From Billgrantia desiderata (GTDB taxonomy: Bacteria; Pseudomonadota; Gammaproteobacteria; Pseudomonadales; Halomonadaceae), in contig JAAQTN010000032.1 of NCBI GenBank assembly GCA_011742915.1, forward strand, positions 1-60,912: a DNA stretch of 60,912 nucleotides. The letters are read 5' to 3'. The first letter of the stretch is position 1. Every line of letters begins with the position of its first letter. A program made the position numbers and the translations under genes. The notes under the pieces are model-generated. The model saw only the letters and a list, made by a program, of their open reading frames with translations. It did not search any database and had not been told where the DNA came from. Positions 50,642-59,080 of this stretch are shown piece after piece.

Positions 50642-51244
50642 ATGGAAGCTTTGGCGTTACTCGGGCCGGCGGCCCTCTACATGATCTCGATGACCATCAC
50701 TCCCGGGCCCAACAACGTGATGCTCACGGCCTCGGGAGCCAACTACGGCTTCATGCGCACCTTGCCGCACATCTTCGGCATTCTGGGCGGCTGCTTCCTG
50801 CTCTTCGCCGGCATTGCCCTGGGGCTGGGGCTGATCTTCGAGCGTTACCCGGCGGTGCAGACCGTGCTGCGGGTGATCGGCAGTGCCTACCTGCTCTATC
50901 TGGCGTGGAAGATCGCCACCGCACCGCCGCCCGATTTTCGCCTGGAGGGCGAAGGGCGACCCTTGAGCTTCTGGCAGGCGGCGGCGTTCCAGTTCGCCAA
51001 TCCCAAGGCCTGGGTCATGGGGCTGGCGCTGATGGCGGGGTTTCTGCCGGAAGGCGGTAACCTGGTGATGAACGCCCTGATGCTGGCGGCCTTTGCCGAG
51101 CTGGTCGGTCTGCCCTGCATCGCCCTGTGGGCCGGGTTCGGCGTGGCCATCGGTCGCTGGCTCGACACGCCCCGGGCCTGGCGTATCTTCAACTGGACCA
51201 TGGGCGCGCTGACCGCCGCCTGCGTCTACTTCATTCTGGCCTGA
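50642..51244 (+). CDS. LysE-family amino acid exporter
   Basis: A 200-residue inner-membrane protein with six helices of the LysE/RhtB fold: MTITPGPNNVMLTASG in helix 1, LRVIGSAYLLYLAWKIA in helix 3 and FQFANPKAWVMGLALMAGF in helix 4. It exports an amino acid or analogue. It has only GGGTG before the ATG at 50642. The gene is divergent from the MocR regulator, which likely controls it. Confidence 0.9.
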   Translation: MEALALLGPAALYMISMTITPGPNNVMLTASGANYGFMRTLPHIFGILGGCFLLFAGIALGLGLIFERYPAVQTVLRVIGSAYLLYLAWKIATAPPPDFRLEGEGRPLSFWQAAAFQFANPKAWVMGLALMAGFLPEGGNLVMNALMLAAFAELVGLPCIALWAGFGVAIGRWLDTPRAWRIFNWTMGALTAACVYFILA

Positions 51245-51262
51245 GCGAGACGCTAGCCACGG

Positions 51263-52210
51263 TTACAGGAAGTCGGACAGCTCCTCCGGGCTCATGTTGC
51301 CGCCGGTGATCACCACCACCACATCGCCTTCGGGAGGTAGCGTGACCAGATCTTCCAGCAGCGCTGCCACGCCCACGGCCGCTCCCGGTTCCGCCATCAG
51401 CTTGGCCTGGTAGAGCAGGTGGCGCATGGCGCGGCCGATGGCATCGTCGTCCACCTGAAGCAACTTCTGAGTCGTTTCGCGACATACGGGGTAGGTGTGC
51501 TCGCCGACGATGGCGGCGCCCAGGCTCTTGGCACAGGTGGCGACCCGCTCCAGACGTTCGGGTGCGCCGGCCGACCAGGCCGCGGCCATGCTGGCGGCTC
51601 CGCTGGGCTCCACGCCGATCAAGGCAAGGCCGGGCCGCAGTGCTGCGGCGGCCGAACCGATACCGGCGATCAGGCCGCCGCCACCTACCGGGCACAGGAT
51701 GGCGGTGGCCTCGGGCGCCTGTTCGAGAATCTCCAGCCCCACCGTGCCCTGGCCGGCCATGATGCGCTCATCGTCGTAGGGGTGTACCAGGGTCAGGCCG
51801 CGCTCCGCCACCAGCCTGTGCATCAGCTCCCAGGCTTCGTTGATATCGCCGTGCAAAATCACCTCGGCGCCGAGCTTACGGCTGCCTTCTACCTTGAACG
51901 GGCTGGCGTTCTCGGGCATCACGATGGTTACCGGCACGTCGGCCTGGCCGGCCGCCCAGGCGAGCCCTAGAGCGTGATTGCCCGCCGAGACCGCCCCCAG
52001 CCCGCCGGCCAGTTCCTCTTCGCCGGCGCTGCGCAACCAGTTGAGCCCGCCGCGCGGCTTGAACGAGCCGGTGCGCTGAAACAGCTCGCCCTTGAGCCAG
52101 ATCCGCCGCCCGAATTTTTCGGACAGCACATGGTCGAGCAGCAGCGGGGTGGGGGGCAGGCTGTCGGCGATGCGGCGCTGGGCTTCCTGTATCCGTTCGA
52201 GTGGCAGCAT
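51263..52210 (-). CDS. PLP-dependent threonine/serine dehydratase-like protein
   Basis: A 315-residue fold-type II PLP enzyme: GSFKPRGG (Lys51 binds PLP), AVSAGNHALGLA, PVGGGGLIAG (the phosphate-binding Gly-rich loop) and a C-terminal VVVITGGNMSP. Family members dehydrate or racemise Ser, Thr or related amino acids (threonine dehydratase/serine racemase). No regulatory ACT domain is present. The ATG at 52210 is used; a GTG at 52219 is also possible. It is two bases or so from the ExoD-like gene on the same strand. Confidence 0.87.
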   Translation of the reverse strand: MLPLERIQEAQRRIADSLPPTPLLLDHVLSEKFGRRIWLKGELFQRTGSFKPRGGLNWLRSAGEEELAGGLGAVSAGNHALGLAWAAGQADVPVTIVMPENASPFKVEGSRKLGAEVILHGDINEAWELMHRLVAERGLTLVHPYDDERIMAGQGTVGLEILEQAPEATAILCPVGGGGLIAGIGSAAAALRPGLALIGVEPSGAASMAAAWSAGAPERLERVATCAKSLGAAIVGEHTYPVCRETTQKLLQVDDDAIGRAMRHLLYQAKLMAEPGAAVGVAALLEDLVTLPPEGDVVVVITGGNMSPEELSDFL

Positions 52211-52219
52211 GGGATACAC

Positions 52220-52837
52220 CTACGTCAGGTTGTAGATGATGGTGAACAGGCTGGTACCGGTGACGATGAAGGCCAGAGTAGACAGCAACCCGTCCCGGGC
52301 CATGATAGCCAGCCCGAACAGGGTCAGAGCCACGCCAGCAATGTTGACCGTTAGCGGCACCAGTTCCATGGGCGGCATCGCCAGGGCCAGGACGAAGCAG
52401 GCCAGGGCTGTCACACGCATGCCTTGCTTGCCGGTCATGAAGGAGAAGCGTGAGTGAAGCAGCCGGTCGATCCACCTGGCCGGCTTGTACATCCACTTGA
52501 GGCCGGTGTGTACCTTGTCGCTGGGCAGCGTACGGTTACGCAGCCAGCCGGGAAACCAGAACGTGCGCCGTCCGAGCAGGAGCTGGCCGCTGACCAGCAG
52601 CGTGAACGCTGCCATCAGCGAAGGCACCCCGGGAATGCCGCTGACGACCGGCATGAGAGTGACCATGCCGGCCAGCAGCAGCAGGGGACCGAATGAGCGC
52701 CGGCCGATGGCATCGAGCACTTCATCGAAGCGAATGCGTCCCGACGGGGTCTCGATGGCCTCGATGGCGCGCATCATCTCCTCGAGGTTATGGGGCTCGT
52801 CACTCTCTACGGCGGCGTCTTGCTGGCTCTCTTCCAT
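52220..52837 (-). CDS. ExoD-family membrane protein
   Basis: A 205-residue protein with about five transmembrane helices. The ExoD family signature is seen in IRFDEVLDAIGRRSFGPLLL, then GIPGVPSL, LLLGRRTFWFPGWL and LACFVLALAMPPMELVPL. Members are tied to exopolysaccharide production, but a biochemical role is not known. The first 30 residues are acidic and soluble. The start at 52837 is likely; the frame to 52924 lacks a ribosome site. Confidence 0.85.
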   Translation of the reverse strand: MEESQQDAAVESDEPHNLEEMMRAIEAIETPSGRIRFDEVLDAIGRRSFGPLLLLAGMVTLMPVVSGIPGVPSLMAAFTLLVSGQLLLGRRTFWFPGWLRNRTLPSDKVHTGLKWMYKPARWIDRLLHSRFSFMTGKQGMRVTALACFVLALAMPPMELVPLTVNIAGVALTLFGLAIMARDGLLSTLAFIVTGTSLFTIIYNLT

Positions 52838-52914
52838 TGGGGTCTCGCTGCTGGTGTCGTGGCATGAGTCCGATTGCTCACCACCAGCATAGACGTTGCC
52901 GCGAAGGGGAAAGC

Positions 52915-53820
52915 CTAGGCCCAACGCGGATCGGCAGTGAAGGCCACCGTGAACCAGCGTCGCTCCGGCGGCGGGCTCAGCTTGGCGGCGATCTCTTCAC
53001 GAATCTCATCAAGCACGGCGATGCCCCGCTCGGTGGCAAACGTCGGGGTGGTGACGATATGGATCTCGATGTAGTGGCCGCGCCCGGCCTTGGCCACGTG
53101 ACTGAAGTACTCGAGCAGTCCTTCACGCTGCATCACCGGCTCCATGGCGGCATGTACTTCGCGGTCGATGTTGCTGGGAGCGATCAGCAGGATCTCGCGC
53201 AGCGCGCGACGCACGATACCGATGGGCACCGGCATGAAGCAGACCGTGAGAATCACCAGCAGCAGCGAATCGATATAGCGGGTCAGGTGTTCCCACTCGG
53301 TGCCCTGCAGCAGCAGGCCGATGCTGAACGCTACCAGCAGCGAGGTGGTGATGAGGGCGGCCATCAGCCAGCCCTGCATGTCGATACGCACGAACTCCGA
53401 CTGCGCCCGGCGGTTGATGTGGCGCTGGTAGAACACCATGGCGTAACACATGGTGGCGACCACCACGGCATAGGCGATGGCCACGTCGAAAGCCAGCGGT
53501 TGGCCGCCCTCCATCAGCCCCTGTAGCGCATTGAGGAAGGCGTAGAAGCAGAGCAGCATCAAAATGCTGCCGTTGAGTGCCGCCACCAGCGGCTCCAGGT
53601 GCCAGTAGCCGTGCTGGAAACGCTGGCTGGCCTCGCGCACCGCCAGCCTTGCCACCAACAGGGCGAGTGCCGACATGGCCGCGTCGATGGTGGAGAACAC
53701 CCCGTCGAACAGGATCGACTGTGAGCCGGCCAGCAGCCCGAACGTCACCCCCAGGCTGGAAACCACCAGGGTGACGACAATGGAAACTTTCAGCGCTCGC
53801 TGCTCGAGAGAGGCTTGCAT
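52915..53820 (-). CDS. Cation diffusion facilitator-family transporter
   Basis: A 301-residue protein with six transmembrane helices and a C-terminal cytoplasmic domain. DGVFSTIDAAMSAL and QHGYWHLEPLVAALNG fit the metal-site helices of the CDF family; the second carries a conserved HxxxP-type segment. The usual zinc-site Asp pairs in the TM helices are only partly seen, so metal specificity is unclear. GAGGAACC precedes the start at 53820. It is close to but on the same strand as the ExoD gene, with 77 bases between stop and start. Confidence 0.83.
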   Translation of the reverse strand: MQASLEQRALKVSIVVTLVVSSLGVTFGLLAGSQSILFDGVFSTIDAAMSALALLVARLAVREASQRFQHGYWHLEPLVAALNGSILMLLCFYAFLNALQGLMEGGQPLAFDVAIAYAVVVATMCYAMVFYQRHINRRAQSEFVRIDMQGWLMAALITTSLLVAFSIGLLLQGTEWEHLTRYIDSLLLVILTVCFMPVPIGIVRRALREILLIAPSNIDREVHAAMEPVMQREGLLEYFSHVAKAGRGHYIEIHIVTTPTFATERGIAVLDEIREEIAAKLSPPPERRWFTVAFTADPRWA

Positions 53821-53905
53821 GATGGTTCCTCGAAATGCAAAACCTCCCATGCTAACCGAGCCGGTAAAAAGAGGGGAGGGGCGCCACCTCGGCGTGTGAA
53901 GACGA

Positions 53906-54361
53906 TCAGGCGTGTGGAAGCGACGGCGCCTGCTTCACTACTCCAAACGCAAAGCTGGTATCGATGGAGCCGATGCCGGGAATGGTGTGCAGGGTGTCGC
54001 GCATGAAGCGCTCGTAGTCCTCGAGGCTGGCTGCCACTACCCGCAGCTGGTAGTCGCGCTGCCCCGTCAGCACGAAGCAGTCGATGATCTCGTCGATCTC
54101 CCGCACCCTGCGCTCGAATTTGGCCACCGTCTCGGTGTCGTGGCGAGCCAGCGAGATGCGCGTGAAAACGGTAAGAGGAAAGCCGAAGCGTTTCTGATCG
54201 ATGATCGCCGTGTAGCCGCGTATCACGCCCTGCTCCTCGAGTCGCCGGACCCGCCGTAGGCAAGGGGAGGGAGAGAGGTTGACCCGCTGGGCCAGATCCT
54301 GATTGCTCAGACGTCCGTCGAGCTGGAGTTCATGCAGAATCTTGCGGTCGATCTTGTCCAT
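53906..54361 (-). CDS. Lrp/AsnC-family transcriptional regulator
   Basis: A 151-residue regulator with an N-terminal helix-turn-helix (MDKIDRKILHELQLDGRLSN, QDLAQRVNLSPSPCLRRVRR) and the RAM ligand domain (GYTAIIDQKRFG, VLTGQRDYQLRVVA). It is divergent from the methionine gamma-lyase gene, a common arrangement in which the regulator controls the enzyme in response to an amino acid. The start at 54361 is chosen by domain fit and an AAAAGG upstream. Confidence 0.92.
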   Translation of the reverse strand: MDKIDRKILHELQLDGRLSNQDLAQRVNLSPSPCLRRVRRLEEQGVIRGYTAIIDQKRFGFPLTVFTRISLARHDTETVAKFERRVREIDEIIDCFVLTGQRDYQLRVVAASLEDYERFMRDTLHTIPGIGSIDTSFAFGVVKQAPSLPHA

Positions 54362-54375
54362 GGCTGGGCCTTTTC

Positions 54376-54393
54376 TTGGAATATTATTGCCAA
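54376..54393. promoter_or_regulatory. AT-rich dyad, possible Lrp-type operator
   Basis: TTGG (54376-54379) and CCAA (54390-54393) flank an AT-rich core, AATATTATTG, in the divergent region between Lrp and the lyase gene. The composition fits Lrp-like binding sites; half-sites are short, so the evidence is weak. Confidence 0.35.
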
Positions 54394-54491
54394 AAACTAA
54401 CCAAACGAGGCAGAGAACGAAAGCAAATTCTCTTGGTGCGGGCATAGCATGACAAGACAACGAGCGACATTCCTCACCGTGGAGTCGAGTC

Positions 54492-55724
54492 ATGCAGCAG
54501 CGCCATTCTCAGCAGGGCAATTCTCAGCAAGGCCACTCTCAGCAAGGCCAGGGCTTCGCCACGCGAGCCATTCACGCCGCCTACGACAGCCGGGACGAGC
54601 AGGGGGCACTGACACCGCCCATGCATCTGACCTCCACCTTTACCTTCGAGAGTGTCGAACAGGGCGCCGAACGCTTTGCCGGCGAAGCGCTCGGCCACTT
54701 CTATTCGCGGATCTCCAATCCCACGGTGGCCATCCTGGAGCAGCGCATGGCCAACCTGGAGGGTGCCGAGGCCGGTCTGGCCACCGCCTCGGGCATGGGG
54801 GCCATCACCGCGCTGATGTGGAGCCTGCTGCGCCCCGGAGATGAGCTGATCACTGACAGCCATCTATACGGCTGTACGCATGCCTTCTTTCACCATGGCC
54901 TGACCGAGTTCGGTATCCGCGTCAAGCACGTGGACCTCTCCCAACCGGCGGCGTTGGAGGTGGCGATTGGCGAGCGCACCAAGCTCGTCTATTTCGAGAC
55001 CCCGGCCAACCCGACCATGCGCCTGGTGGACATCGAGGCGGTGAGCCGTATCGCGCACCGGCACGGGGCGCGTGTGGTGGTGGACAACACCTACGCCACC
55101 CCGGTCATCACCCGGCCTATCGAGCAGGGGGCGGATTTCGTGGTGCACTCCGCCACCAAGTACCTGGGTGGGCATGGCGATCTGATCGCCGGCGTGCTGG
55201 TGGGCAGCGTGGACGACATCCACCGGGTGCGTCTCACCGGGCTCAAGGACTTCACCGGCGCGGTGATGTCGCCGTTTACCGCGTTTCTGATCATGCGCGG
55301 CCTGAAGACGCTCGAAATCCGCATGCAGCGGCAATCCGCCTCGGCGCTCGAGGTGGCCCGCTGGCTGGAGCGGCACCCGGCGGTCGAGCGTGTCCATTAC
55401 CCCGGGCTGACCAGCTTTCCTCAGCATGAGCTGGCGCGGCGGCAGATGAGCGATTACGGCGGCATCATCGCCTTCGAGCTCGCCGGTGGTCTGGAGGCCG
55501 GGCGTCGCTTCATGAATCGTCTCGAGCTGATTCAGCGCGCCGTATCGCTGGGCGACGCGGAAAGCCTGATCCAGCATCCGGCCAGCATGACCCACTCGGT
55601 GCTGAGCCCTGAAGAGCGCGCCGAGCATGGGATTTCCGAGACTCTGATCCGCCTTTCCGTGGGGCTCGAGACGCCTTCGGACCTAAGGGCGGATCTGGCT
55701 CAGGCGCTGAAGGTCAGGGCGTAA
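54492..55724 (+). CDS. megL: Methionine gamma-lyase-like enzyme
   Basis: A 410-residue fold-type I PLP enzyme of the Cys/Met metabolism family. YSRISNPTVAILEQRMANLE, DSHLYGCTHAFF (with Tyr126 and Cys128, the pair diagnostic of methionine gamma-lyase), DNTYATPV and the PLP lysine SATKYLGGH (Lys223) are visible. It should break L-methionine to methanethiol, ammonia and 2-oxobutyrate. The first 20 residues carry three SQQG repeats of no known function. It is divergent from the Lrp gene, which probably regulates it. Confidence 0.88.
   Translation: MQQRHSQQGNSQQGHSQQGQGFATRAIHAAYDSRDEQGALTPPMHLTSTFTFESVEQGAERFAGEALGHFYSRISNPTVAILEQRMANLEGAEAGLATASGMGAITALMWSLLRPGDELITDSHLYGCTHAFFHHGLTEFGIRVKHVDLSQPAALEVAIGERTKLVYFETPANPTMRLVDIEAVSRIAHRHGARVVVDNTYATPVITRPIEQGADFVVHSATKYLGGHGDLIAGVLVGSVDDIHRVRLTGLKDFTGAVMSPFTAFLIMRGLKTLEIRMQRQSASALEVARWLERHPAVERVHYPGLTSFPQHELARRQMSDYGGIIAFELAGGLEAGRRFMNRLELIQRAVSLGDAESLIQHPASMTHSVLSPEERAEHGISETLIRLSVGLETPSDLRADLAQALKVRA
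54506..54550 (+). repeat. Three 15-bp in-frame repeats in the lyase N-terminus
   Basis: The 5' end of the lyase gene repeats TCTCAGCAAGGC-like units every 15 bases, each encoding a variant of HSQQG. Copies differ by one or two bases. Such short tandem repeats may vary in number between strains. Confidence 0.7.
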
Positions 55725-55761
55725 TCCGGATAGACAAAAGTCGTATTTCTTCTCCTTTAGT

Positions 55762-55788
55762 TAAACTCTGCCGCTCGGCTGCCGATGG
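55762..55788 (+). promoter_or_regulatory. Sigma-28 (FliA) promoter of chemoreceptor gene
   Basis: TAAA (55762-55765) is followed by exactly 15 bases and then GCCGATGG (55781-55788), matching the consensus TAAA-N15-GCCGATAA at all but two positions. It lies about 55 bases before the chemoreceptor ATG. This ties the receptor to the flagellar regulon. Confidence 0.75.
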
Positions 55789-55843
55789 AAGCTTTGTACC
55801 TGAGATTTAACACCAAAGTTCTACGACCCATGGGAGCGGTACG

Positions 55844-57556
55844 ATGAAGCATCTTTCCATCAAATGGAGCCTGACGGCAGCCCTGGCCGCGCTGGTGCTG
55901 ATGATCGGACTGATCAGTGGGTTGGGGTTCTATTCCAACAGCAGCAGTGAAGCTGCCCTGCACGAGCTGGCGGAAACCAACGCGCAGCTCTCCAACCTGG
56001 CCAACCGCGCCCAGGTCAATGTGCTGCGTGCGCAAACCTTCCTCGATCGCTATGCCGCCCACAGCGCTCAGGGCAACCCCGACCTCGGTCGCGAGAACCA
56101 GGAGATGGCCGTGGCGGCGGTAGAGACCGCACATGAGCGTTTCGCCGAGTTCCGGCAGATTGCCATCGCACCTGACGATACCCGCGCACCCTACGTGGCG
56201 GCCATTGCCGAGGCGTACGATGCCTACGTCAACGAAGGGCTGGTTCCGCTGCTGGATGCCGCGCCCTTCCTGGTACAGCGCCGACAGGACCAGTTGGCCG
56301 AGCTGGGGGCAGGCCTGGACGAGGCCATGGAGGCCTTCATTGCCTACAGCGAGCAGCGTGGCGCCGTTGCCATCGCGCAGGTGAAAACCCTGAGCAATCG
56401 CATCGGGGCGACTGCCCTCGGTCTGCTGATCGTAGCCTTGGCCGCCGCCTTCTTCATTCGCCTCGCCATGATGCGGGCGGTCGTGACGCCCCTGCGCGAA
56501 GCCATTGCCCATTTCGAGCGTATCGCCGATGGCGACCTGACGGCACGTATCGAAGACCGGGGGCGCAACGAGATCGGCCAGCTGTATGGCGCCTTGGGAC
56601 GCATGCAGGAGAAGCTCAAGACGCTGGTGGTATCGCTGCGGCAGAGCAGTGAATTCGTCTTCACCGGTGCCGGAGAGATCGCCTCGGGCAGCCAGGACCT
56701 CTCATCCCGTACCGAGGAGCAGGCCGCCGCCCTGCAGCAGACTGCCTCCAGCATGGAGCAGATGGCCTCCACGGTGAGCAAGAATACCGACACCGCCATC
56801 GAGGCCGATCGGCTTGCCGCTTCGGCTTCGCAAACGGCCGAGGCAGGGGGAGAGGAGGTGGAGCGCACCGTCAAGCTGATGCGCGAGATTTCCGAGAGTG
56901 CCAAACGCATCAACGAGATCATCGGCGTGATCGACTCCATTGCCTTCCAGACCAACATCCTGGCGCTCAATGCCTCGGTCGAGGCGGCGCGGGCGGGCGA
57001 GCAGGGGCGCGGCTTCGCCGTGGTGGCAAGCGAGGTTCGCTCCCTGGCCAGCCGCAGTGCCGAGTCGGCCAGAGAGATCCGCAATCTGATCGAAGCCACG
57101 ACCAGTCAGATCGGCACCGGTGCCGAGCAGGCCGAGCGCAGCGGCGAAACCATCAATGCCACCGTCGACTCGATCCGCCAGGTCACTGCGCTGATGGCCG
57201 AGATTTCCACCGCGACGCGGGAGCAGAACAGCGGCATCGAGCAGATCAATGCTGCGCTTACCGAAATGGATTCCGTCACCCAGCAGAATGCCTCTCTGGT
57301 GCAACAGACGAGTGCTGCCGCCTCCTCGCTGGAGCAACAGGCAAGCAGTCTGGCAGCGTTGATCGCCACCTTCCGCGTCGACGAAGATGCCATGTCGACT
57401 GCCGCCCCGGCCAAGCCGCAGGAGCCCCGCCGCCCGGAGCAGAATCAAGCGACACCGGAAACTGCCGATAAGCCTCGGCTCGCCAAGTTGGTCGACCCCA
57501 AGCCGAGCGGTTCCCGCAAGCGCACCGCTGCCGAAGAGGACTGGAGCGAGTTCTAG
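55844..57556 (+). CDS. Methyl-accepting chemotaxis protein, four-helix-bundle type
   Basis: A 570-residue chemoreceptor. TM1 is about residues 9-31 and TM2 about 188-212, with a periplasmic helical bundle between them (TarH/4HB-like). A HAMP domain (about 212-265) and the signalling hairpin follow, with [20 protein letters not shown] near 370. The C-terminus ends EDWSEF, a W-x-x-F docking tail for CheR/CheB. It has the sigma-28 promoter at 55762. Ligand unknown. No chemotaxis operon is adjacent. Confidence 0.92.
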   Translation: MKHLSIKWSLTAALAALVLMIGLISGLGFYSNSSSEAALHELAETNAQLSNLANRAQVNVLRAQTFLDRYAAHSAQGNPDLGRENQEMAVAAVETAHERFAEFRQIAIAPDDTRAPYVAAIAEAYDAYVNEGLVPLLDAAPFLVQRRQDQLAELGAGLDEAMEAFIAYSEQRGAVAIAQVKTLSNRIGATALGLLIVALAAAFFIRLAMMRAVVTPLREAIAHFERIADGDLTARIEDRGRNEIGQLYGALGRMQEKLKTLVVSLRQSSEFVFTGAGEIASGSQDLSSRTEEQAAALQQTASSMEQMASTVSKNTDTAIEADRLAASASQTAEAGGEEVERTVKLMREISESAKRINEIIGVIDSIAFQTNILALNASVEAARAGEQGRGFAVVASEVRSLASRSAESAREIRNLIEATTSQIGTGAEQAERSGETINATVDSIRQVTALMAEISTATREQNSGIEQINAALTEMDSVTQQNASLVQQTSAAASSLEQQASSLAALIATFRVDEDAMSTAAPAKPQEPRRPEQNQATPETADKPRLAKLVDPKPSGSRKRTAAEEDWSEF

Positions 57557-57672
57557 GCTGGAGCATCGAGGCCGGCTCTTGAAGAGTGGCTGTAATTTTT
57601 TGTGAAAACAACGATTTGTAGTAAAAGGCGCGACTAGACTGCGAGCAGGGAAGCCCGCAGAAGGAGCGCGAC

Positions 57673-59025
57673 ATGACGAGGGATTCGACAGCCAATGGCC
57701 TGCCTCGAGCCACGGCAGGCGAAACGCTGGCAGTAATGGGCGACGTCTACGTACCCAATATCGCCAAAGGGGTGATCATACGGCGGCCCAAGGTGGTGGG
57801 GGTGGCAGAGAAGCTTGGCCTGGATGAGCGGGCCATTCGTCGCCTGCAGACGCTCAACGAGAAGTACGGCCCGGGCCCGCTGATGCTGAACATGCCCGAG
57901 GGCAAGCCGATGGCATTGATCCTCGACCCCGACCACGCCAATCGGGTGCTCAACGAAACCCCCGAGCCGTTCGCCACTGCCGAATGGGCCAAGCGCAAGG
58001 CGCTGGAACACTTCGAGCCCGACATGGCGCTGGTTTCTCACGGGCCCGAACGGGCCGAGCGTCGTCGTTTCAATGAAGAGGTGCTACAGAGCGAGTGCCC
58101 AGTGCACGGCCTTGGGGCCCGCTTCGTTCAGGTGGTAGAGCAAGAGGCCAATGAGCTTCTCACCCAGGTCGAACGACACTCCGACAAGCTCGATTGGGAT
58201 ATGTTCGAAGCGACCTGGAACCGCGTGGTGCGCCGCGTAGTGCTGGGCGATACCGCCCGCGACGACCATGCTCTGACGGAGATGCTGGAGAAGCTGCGCA
58301 GTGCGGCCAACTGGGCCTTCTTCCACCCGGGGCACGACCGGGTGAAGGACGAGTTTCTCGAGCGCGTTCGTACCTATCTCAAGCGCGGAGAAGAGGGCAG
58401 CCTGGCGGGGGAAGTCGCCCGAGTGTCAACCAACGACACCACCCAGCCCGAGCATCAGTTTCCTCAGTACCTGTTCGCCTTCGACCCGGCAGGCATGGCC
58501 ACCTTCCGTGCCCTGGCGTTGCTTGCCGCTCACCCCAATCAGGCCGAGCGGGCTCAGGCCGAGATAGCCGAGAATGCCGGTAAACCCGCCCCCGAGCTCG
58601 ATTTCCTGCGCGCCTGTCTGCTCGAGTCGCTGCGGCTGTGGCCCACCACGCCAATGGTGCTGCGCCAGATCACCGAGGCAACCGAGTGGGAGAACGGCAC
58701 CATGCCGGCAGAAACGTCGATCCTCATCCTGGCGCCCTATTTCCATCGCGATGATCGCCACCTGGATGAAGCCGATCGCTTCAATCCCGACCTCTGGCTG
58801 GAGCCGGATGCCGCAGGCGACTGGCCGCTGATCCCCTTCAGCGGCGGTACCGGCATCTGCCCGGGGCGCCGGGTGGTGCTGACGGTGACCAGCCACATGC
58901 TGGCCAGGCTGCTGCAAGGCCGGGAGCTCCAGCTGAACCCGCCGACCCGCCTGCTCAGCAGCAAACCGATGCCGCCGCTGCTCAACAACTACGATTTGGA
59001 GTTCAAGGTCGGTAGTAGACAGTGA
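57673..59025 (+). CDS. Cytochrome P450 with atypical I-helix
   Basis: A 450-residue soluble P450. The ExxR pair is E318-R321 (LLESLRLWP), and the heme loop is PFSGGTGICPGRR with Cys396. The I-helix that usually reads A/G-G-x-D/E-T-T instead reads LFAFDPAGMATF (267-278), lacking the acid-alcohol pair at the expected place. This pattern is found in peroxygenase- or dehydratase-like P450s, but function cannot be read here. No ferredoxin gene is adjacent. It is monocistronic. Confidence 0.85.
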   Translation: MTRDSTANGLPRATAGETLAVMGDVYVPNIAKGVIIRRPKVVGVAEKLGLDERAIRRLQTLNEKYGPGPLMLNMPEGKPMALILDPDHANRVLNETPEPFATAEWAKRKALEHFEPDMALVSHGPERAERRRFNEEVLQSECPVHGLGARFVQVVEQEANELLTQVERHSDKLDWDMFEATWNRVVRRVVLGDTARDDHALTEMLEKLRSAANWAFFHPGHDRVKDEFLERVRTYLKRGEEGSLAGEVARVSTNDTTQPEHQFPQYLFAFDPAGMATFRALALLAAHPNQAERAQAEIAENAGKPAPELDFLRACLLESLRLWPTTPMVLRQITEATEWENGTMPAETSILILAPYFHRDDRHLDEADRFNPDLWLEPDAAGDWPLIPFSGGTGICPGRRVVLTVTSHMLARLLQGRELQLNPPTRLLSSKPMPPLLNNYDLEFKVGSRQ

Positions 59026-59080
59026 ATGCTAGAGCCTACCAGTGACAGCGCGCGGCTGAAACATAAGGGAACAGTGTCGC

